Part shown: positions 58,075 to 64,000 of the stretch, piece by piece | Numbering within the stretch: position 1 is the stretch's first letter | How the letters are laid out: each line of letters opens with the position of its first letter | From: Brachypodium distachyon | Lineage: Eukaryota; Streptophyta; Magnoliopsida; Poales; Poaceae | Assembly: GCF_000005505.3 (NCBI RefSeq) | Contig: NC_016134.3 | Location: 14,614,624-14,678,623, forward strand | DNA length: 64,000 nucleotides | Reading direction: 5' to 3' | Notes under the pieces: model-generated | Seen by the model: only the letters and a program-made list of their open reading frames with translations | Told to the model about the DNA's origin: nothing | The model's database searches: none | Translations under genes and position numbers: made by a program

Positions 58075-58413
58075 ATGCCGACGTGCGATTCCTTCTACCC
58101 GTGGCAGGCTGCCAGGCTCGTCCTCACCTGGGTCATCATCTGCGCCTCCTTCGGCGCCGGCTACATATACCACCACCACGCGCCCTGCCACTGCGGCGCT
58201 GCCGCCAACGTGTTCCCGGCGCCGGTGCCAAGCCCCATCATCGCCCCGCCGCCATCCATGGCCCCTACCACACCTCCTCCAACGCCGGCGCCCTTTCCTG
58301 CCCGGCAGCGGCCACCGGCAGCAACTGCGCCGCCTCCTGTCGCCGCCGCCATGGTGCTGCTGCCGCCACCACCACCACCGGCTCCGAAAGCGCCGAGCCC
58401 GAAGACGTCCTGA
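58075..58413 (+). CDS. small proline-rich membrane protein, right copy
   Basis: An intact duplicate of the gene at 54845-55180, 112 residues. It starts PTCDSFYPWQAARLVLTWVI, with a membrane helix, then YHHHAPCHCG, a Pro-rich tail (PPPSMAPTTPPPTPAPFPAR) and the end PKAPSPKTS. Most changes against the left copy keep the frame and the overall character (helix, CHCG, Pro tail), including small in-frame indels, which argues that the protein is, or was, under selection in both copies. A possible TATA (GATAAATAG) is at about 57941. The function is unknown; an SSL copy follows downstream. Confidence 0.7.
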   Translation: MPTCDSFYPWQAARLVLTWVIICASFGAGYIYHHHAPCHCGAAANVFPAPVPSPIIAPPPSMAPTTPPPTPAPFPARQRPPAATAPPPVAAAMVLLPPPPPPAPKAPSPKTS

Positions 58414-59340
58414 TGTATGAAGAGAGAGGAGGAATTTCAACGGTTCAAGTTGGCATCTTGGTCTTGTAATTGCAGTTGTTCCTGTTTGCTGCAGTCTATC
58501 TGTTGAGTGCTGACACAATAGTAGTGTTGTGTTCCTCCACATGGAAATAAGTTGTTGGTGCGCTGCGGCCACCAATCAACCGAGAAAATAAATGGGATCA
58601 GCTTTGGTCTCATGATACTGAGTCTTACTTATTATATTTGTGTGCCGGTACCTTTAGATTTGGTCACTCCTTTTACCTCAAAAAAAGTTGGTCACTCATG
58701 GGACAAAAGGACTGATGTGTGAGTTTGAGTGAGCGAGTGACGCTGACAATCTTGGATATTCTTGGTCATATATTAGCGAAATACTAGCATCCCCTCCTTC
58801 CAGGCCGAGAGCTCTGTTTGTAATCACCATTTAGAAAATAAATGGGACCAGCTTTGGTCTTATGATACTGAGTCTTGTTATATTTGTGAGCCGATTGAAT
58901 TCTCAATTCACCGGTACCTTTAGAGTTGGTCACTCCTGAAACCTGAGACAATAAAGGACTGATGTGTGAGTTTGAGTGACGCTGACAATCTTGGATCTTG
59001 ATAATCTTTGTTGTTGAAAAGCATACAGTACCATTTAGTTACTGCTCTCGTTTCGTTTGAACTCTGTAAGTTTTGGCTCCGCTCGGAGTCGGACATCGAC
59101 TCGGACTAGATCTCGGACGTGCGTAAGGCCCACAGGGAATACACCGAGTCGTACTTGCCATCGATCAGCTGCCCATGGACTATAATTGCACAACATACCC
59201 AAGCCGTTTCTCTCCCACAAACATCAATCGCTCCAGCGATCCAGCAAACAAGAGATCCATACATCGATCACAGAAACTCGCCACCCAGCGATTACACTAC
59301 GGGAGACGACACCAATCGAATCCAAGCAAACACACGTACC
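58414..59340. other. spacer with a short tandem duplication
   Basis: 3' end of the proline-rich gene and upstream part of the right SSL copy. A block of about 170 bp is present twice (58590-58790, 58840-59010). The CTTACTTA-TTATATTTG empty site of the Helitron-like element is here (about 58625-58641). Confidence 0.6.
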
Positions 59341-62153
59341 ATGGGGTGCAGCATGAGCCGCCTCACCAAGGCCACCATCTCACTCGTCATCTTGGCTCTG
59401 CTCTTCATGCCAGGCGCCATGGTGGTAGCCGTCTCCAGCTTCGACGCTTCACGCAGCCAGCATTGTTGGAAATATGTTCTAGAGCCAATAATAAATATGT
59501 TATAATCATATTTTTTTGTTCTTGATAAATGTTTATTATCCATGCTATAATTGTATTAACATGAAACTAAATAAATGTGTGGATAAATAAACAAATACCG
59601 TGTCCCTAATACACCTCTACTAGATTAGCTCGTTGATTAAAAGATGGTTAAGGTTTCCTAACCATAGACATGTGTTGTCATTTAATAACGAGGTCATATC
59701 ATTAGGAGAATGATGTGATGGACAGACCCAAACCTAAGCATAGCTTTTGATCGTGTCACTTAAGTTTAAATTGCTAATGCTTTTATTATGTCAAGTATCA
59801 TTTCCTTAGACCATGAGATCATGACACTCCTTAGTACCAGAAGAATACTTTGTGGACATCAACCGTCATCTCGTAACTGGGTGATCATAAAGATGTTCTT
59901 CAGGTATCTCGGAAGGTGCTTGTTGGGTTGTATGGATCAAGACTGGGATTTGTCACTCCATGTGACGGAGAGATATCTCTGGACCCTCTCGGTAATATAA
60001 CATCCTAATGAGCTTGCAAGCATGTGACTAATGTGTTTAGTCACGGGGATATTATATTGCGGTACGAGTAAAGAGAACTTGCCGGTAACGAGATTGAACT
60101 AGGTATGTTGATACCGACGATCAAATCTCGTCTCGGGCAAGTAATATATCGCGAGACAAAGGGAATTGGATACCGGATTAATTGAATCCTCGACATCGTG
60201 GTTCAACCGATGAGATCTTCATGGAATATGTGGGAACCATTATGGACATCCAGGTCTCGCTATTGGTTATTGATCGGAGAGGTGTCTCGGTAATGTCCAC
60301 ATGTTCTCGAACCCGTAGGGTCACACACTTAACGCTTTATGTCGCTAGGGTTCGATGAGATAAATAGATGGTGATATCGAATATTGATTCGGAGTCTCGG
60401 ATGGGATCCAGGACATCACGAGGAGCTTCGGAATGGTCCGGAGATAAAGATTTATATATGAAAAAGCTGTTTCAAGGTTTCGGAAAAGTTCGGGATATTT
60501 TCCGGTATTGACCGGGAATATTCTAGAAGGTTCCGCAAGTTCTCAGAATGTTCTGAAATGTTCCAGAATATTCCTAAGAATTTAATTGGGCCTCTATATG
60601 AATTAATTGGAGCAATCTAATTAATTATCCCCTAATGAGCCTAGGCCCATTAGGAGAGAGGGAACCGTGGGGGACTCCACCATGAGGTGGAAACCACGTA
60701 TGTGGGGAGACCACACGTGGGAAGGAGTCTCGGGACTCCTTTCCCTCCCCTGGCCGGCCCTAGACTATCTTTGGAGGAGGGGCAAACCCTGGCCACCACC
60801 CCCTATAAATAGAGGGGAGGGCCAGGGGGAGAGGACACACCAAATGCTCAGCTGGATCTCTCTCCCCTGAGCCTCTCTCCTCCTCCTCTCTCGCGCGCAG
60901 CAAAGCCCTGCTCGCGGAGCTCTCTACCATATCCTACACCACGCCGTCGTGCTGCCGGAATCTCGTCAACCTCTCCCCCTCATCTTGCTAGATCAAGAAG
61001 GAGGAGACGACATCAAGCCGTACGTGTGGATACCAAGGAGGTGCCGTACGTTCGGCATTGGGATCGATCTCATCGAAAGTACCACTACGCCAACAACGAT
61101 CCCGTGATCGTGACGCTCTGTGGTCTACGAGGGTATGATGCTCATAATCCCTCTCGTTACTTACATCTAGTAGATATGATCTTGGGTTTCTTCCACACTT
61201 CTCGTAGGAAAAATTTTGTTTTCTATGCAACGAACCCATCAAGCACTTGCCACTCCTTCGCGGATATCTGCGTGGGCCGGAGAGCGTCGCCTTCGACAGT
61301 CAGGGCCATGGCCCCTATAGCGGCGTCCCGATGGCGGAGTCCTCAAGTGGAACGGCAACAAGATCGGCTGGACCAACTATGCCCACGGCCCCGACTACAG
61401 TAGCGAGGCATGCACCGCGTCCAAGCTTCGTCCGGAGACCGTTACGGAGAGCCATTGCAGCCGCCCACTCGACCTGCAGTTTCATCATAAGACTGGAAAC
61501 CTATACATAGCTGACGCTTACAAGGGGCTCATGCGGGTTGGGCCTGCCGGTGGTGAGGCGGCGGTGTTGGTCAATCAGGTGGATGGTGCACCTCTCCCCT
61601 TCACCAACGGGGTTGACATCGACCAAATCACCGGCCAAGTATATTTCACGGATAGTTCCATGAACTATCAGAGGTCGCAACACGAGATGGTTACCAGAAT
61701 AGGGGACTCAACGGGCCGTCTCATGAGGTATGACCACAGACGAATGACGTTACTACGTTGCAGTCAGGCATCACGTACCCAAATGGCGTCTCTATCTCCC
61801 ATGACCGAACGCACCTCGTGGTTGAGTTTACGGGCCCATGCAAACTCCTAAGATACTGGATTAAAGGGCCCAACTCTGGCAAGACCGAGCCGTTTGCCGA
61901 CCTGCCAGGCTACCCTGACAACGTGAGGCAAGACAGGAGGGGTGGTTATTGGATGGCGTTGCACCATGAGAAGAATGAGCTTCCCTTTGAATTCGGTAGC
62001 CATTTGCTCGCCGTGAGGGTTGGACCCAACGGAAAAATAGTCGAAGAGATGAGGGGGCCCAAGAGCGTGAGGCCGACGAAGATAATTGAGAGGAGCAACG
62101 GCAAATACTACATGGGCTCCGTCGAGTTGCCATACGTCGGCATAGTTACATAA
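59341..62153 (+). pseudogene. strictosidine-synthase-like (SSL) gene, right copy, split by a solo LTR
   Basis: Coding parts are 59341-59463 and 61247-62153. The start GCSMSRLTKATISLVILALL and blocks GPESVAFDSQGHGPYSG, NLYIADAYKGLMRVGPAGG, GQVYFTDSSMNYQRS, KTEPFADLPGYPDNV and SVELPYVGIVT match the left copy and the plant SSL family. Lesions are a 1778 bp solo LTR after DASRSQ, a one-base deletion near 61325-61329 (before the RVLKWNG equivalent) and another near 61733-61736 (after GRLMRYD). It keeps several residues the left copy changed (TDSS against TGSS). Neither copy is functional. Confidence 0.9.
59464..61241 (+). mobile_element. solo LTR, Angela-like copia
   Basis: It starts TGTTGGAAATATG and ends CCCATCA, with AGCAT (59459-59463) and AGCAC (61242-61246) as a 5 bp target duplication with one change. 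The start and the length of 1.78 kb resemble LTRs of Angela-type copia elements of pooid grasses. A TATA box (CTATAAATAG, about 60803) precedes a CT-rich leader. No internal domain remains, so the two LTRs recombined and removed the body. The orientation is that of the SSL copy. Confidence 0.88.
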
Positions 62154-63700
62154 ATGGGGGTTGATCTAGAATATCTTGTTATCTTTTGTTGATATTGTTA
62201 TATTGTCCATAAGTGTGATTTACGATCCAAGTAATCACTAAATTAGCACCTGTCTTTTCAAATGTTGACATTCAGATGTGCTATTTTAATTTGTGTTATG
62301 TCCTTGTTGTCACCGTGTTCTCCTTTTGCAAACGATCACAAATGATTTCCATATCCCAGAAGGTTTTGTTTATTTACATGCTTCAAAAGAAGCAGAGAAA
62401 AAAAATTGTTTTCGGCTATGGTTTCTGAATTTCTGTAGCTGAACAAACAGAGCACAAAGCATTCAACTAACAGGAAACATAAGATTCATCCTACTCCGAG
62501 TGTGAATATACAATATATACTAAACACATAGAAATGATGTGAAAGAATTCTCAAGACTCAGAAGAGCTATTTTGCATTGTGCTCTTGTTACAACCTTTTC
62601 TTTCGTTAGATGAACTTTTAATAGCTTGCTAATGCAGCAAGCATGTGGTTTCAGCACCTGAAGCAGATGCAGAGCACAAATTTCTGCCAACTAACACTGA
62701 AGATTATTAATTAATTACTCCAAACGGCTGGCTTCAAAAGCAGAGCAGCCAAAAAATAGTTTTCTACCGTGGTTTCTGTAGCTGAACAGAGCACAAAATA
62801 CTTCGACTAACAAAACACAGAGGATTTATTACACTAAAAGGCTACTGCAAATATTATTATGAAAATAAAAGGACATAAAATGATGTAAAATAGTTATGAC
62901 GTTCAAAAGAACCATTATATATTTTTGTTGTTGTTACCGAATATTTGGAAAGCAGAGTAAAAATACCTTGCTGCTGCATGTGGTTCAGTACCTGAAACAG
63001 AGCACACGTTTGATGACATTTCTTTTCTTGCAGTCCCTTTTTAGCATTTTCCTCTACTCTGTAATTATCTCCGGTTGCGTTCGCTTCGGGTATACAAGAC
63101 CTGTGTGTGTTACTAGATAAATAATTTAACTAACGAAATGCCTGTTATATGCCACCAAAAATATATCATTACATGCTTGTAATTACATATTTCAAGGGCA
63201 TATAACTCATATTTTGTCGGTCAAATTGATGATCTATGAATACTCGTTCCTATATAGCCAAACAGAGTACAATGACTTGACATATTCATAAGAGATACAT
63301 TGATCTAATTTCAAAGTAAGAAAACCCAACTAATACATGAGTAAACGAGCTGTAAAAAAAGAGATGAGCAAACGATAAACAGGATTGCATCCACTGTAGG
63401 TAAGCAAGCGAGCAACACCAACTACGAAAAACGATGCAACTCAGGATCCACCAAAATACATCAACCAAACCATGCATAAAAAACACAACATATACTCCGC
63501 CATATAACTCTGCACCAGAATCAAACATCTCCGAACATATCTTATCTTGCACTACTTGACATAACAACACATAAGAATGTCAACCTGCCGAAATTCTGAA
63601 ACCCTAGTACCCTACAACTCGAGCCAAAAAGCTTTGGAGCTCAGGTTTAAGTACTCATACCAACAGATTTCTATTTTTCTTATAGGAACCAGCTAGTCAC
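62154..63700. other. rest of the right arm and spacer before RPS9
   Basis: To about 63520 this is inverted sequence of 37835-39224, non-coding in both arms, with many TCTGCTTCT and CTGAAAC repeats around AGAGCACA motifs. From 63521 to 63700 is the 3' UTR side of the ribosomal protein gene. Confidence 0.6.
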
Positions 63701-63878
63701 TCATTCCTCATCTTCTTCCTCACCGCCGCCACCACCCCCACTTGCCTTCTTTTGGTTCTTTCGCTTCACCCTGCCAGGATTACCTCCACCAAATGGGCTT
63801 GTCAGTGAAAAGTCAATGTGCTTCTCAGAATCGACCCTCACCATGAACGACGGGATGTTCACAATTTGCTTGCCAACC
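63701..63878 (-). CDS. RPS9: 40S ribosomal protein S9 (uS4), last exon
   Basis: The minus strand reads, after a CAG acceptor, [19 protein letters not shown], then [20 protein letters not shown] and [19 protein letters not shown], then a TGA at 63701-63703. This is the conserved C-terminal part of plant RPS9, a protein of the small ribosomal subunit that binds 18S rRNA at the decoding side. The exon begins with the last base of a split Arg codon. Earlier exons lie beyond the right window edge. The acidic Glu/Asp tail is usual in grasses. Confidence 0.95.
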
Positions 63879-64000
63879 CTGCATAGTGATTTTTAATGTC
63901 AGTAATTGGTCTTCAGAAAAGATATCGATTCACCGGTATAAGCAATTATAAACAGTACTATCATGGTTGCACTATGGTATCAAATATCAGTGCACATGAT

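Larger units (their letters stand above)
56809..63520 (-). repeat. right arm of the large inverted duplication
   Basis: Inverted counterpart of the left arm. Without the 1.78 kb solo LTR it is about 4.9 kb. It also has a short internal tandem duplication (about 58590-58790 and 58840-59010, both with GGGAYCAGCTTTGGTCT and GACGCTGACAATCTTGGAT) that the left arm lacks. The centre of symmetry is near 56610, with a spacer of about 395 bp. Confidence 0.88.

Overview
This is nuclear DNA of a grass (Poaceae), most likely a pooid. The evidence is intron-bearing plant genes with GT-AG splice sites, plant U6 snRNA genes with upstream promoter elements, a MATH-BTB relic, and a typical grass mobile set: Ty1/copia, Ty3/gypsy (Tat-like, with an antisense gene), an Angela-like solo LTR, LINEs, a tRNA-derived SINE, Stowaway, Tourist, hAT, Mutator-like and Helitron-like elements. 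The species cannot be fixed from the sequence.

Layout. 1-2757: 3' end of a decayed copia element with its 3' LTR. 3491-5783: relic of a WAT1-related (EamA) transporter with a doubled first exon and an internal deletion. 6232-12163: a nearly complete but broken L1-type LINE on the minus strand, inserted in a tandemly repeated host unit that continues to about 14.1 kb. That unit carries an unidentified gene relic, a foldback Mutator-like element and a Pack-MULE-like element. 17.5-19.6 kb: an apparently intact three-exon NOI/RIN4-like gene with a 1.27 kb LINE-derived insertion in intron 2. 20.2 kb: a U6 snRNA copy without its terminator. 20.5-23.5 kb: LTR-derived sequence forming a large palindrome with arms of about 1.03 kb. 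24.06-32.34 kb: two tandem, apparently intact, eight-exon cyclophilin genes of the CYP23 type, with a well-formed U6 gene just upstream of the first. 32.8-36.6 kb: relics, a SINE, a Tourist MITE and a MATH-BTB pseudogene.

From about 37.8 to 63.5 kb the window is a large inverted duplication (centre near 56.6 kb). Each arm carries a strictosidine-synthase-like (SSL) copy and a small proline-rich membrane-protein gene, and the arms meet across inverted arrays of about 220 bp tandem repeats. Both small genes are open. Both SSL copies are dead, by independent events: the left is split by a 13.6 kb Tat-like retrotransposon (39389-52987) and the right by a 1.78 kb solo LTR (59464-61241). Because the arms are copies of one another, each acts as an empty-site control for insertions in the other; this gives a clean A|T empty site for a Helitron-like element at 54.3 kb. 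The window ends in the last exon of the ribosomal protein S9 gene on the minus strand.

Probably functional genes are the NOI/RIN4-like gene, both CYP23 genes, the U6 gene at 27.5 kb, RPS9 (partial) and the two proline-rich membrane-protein genes. Almost everything else is mobile DNA or its wreckage.
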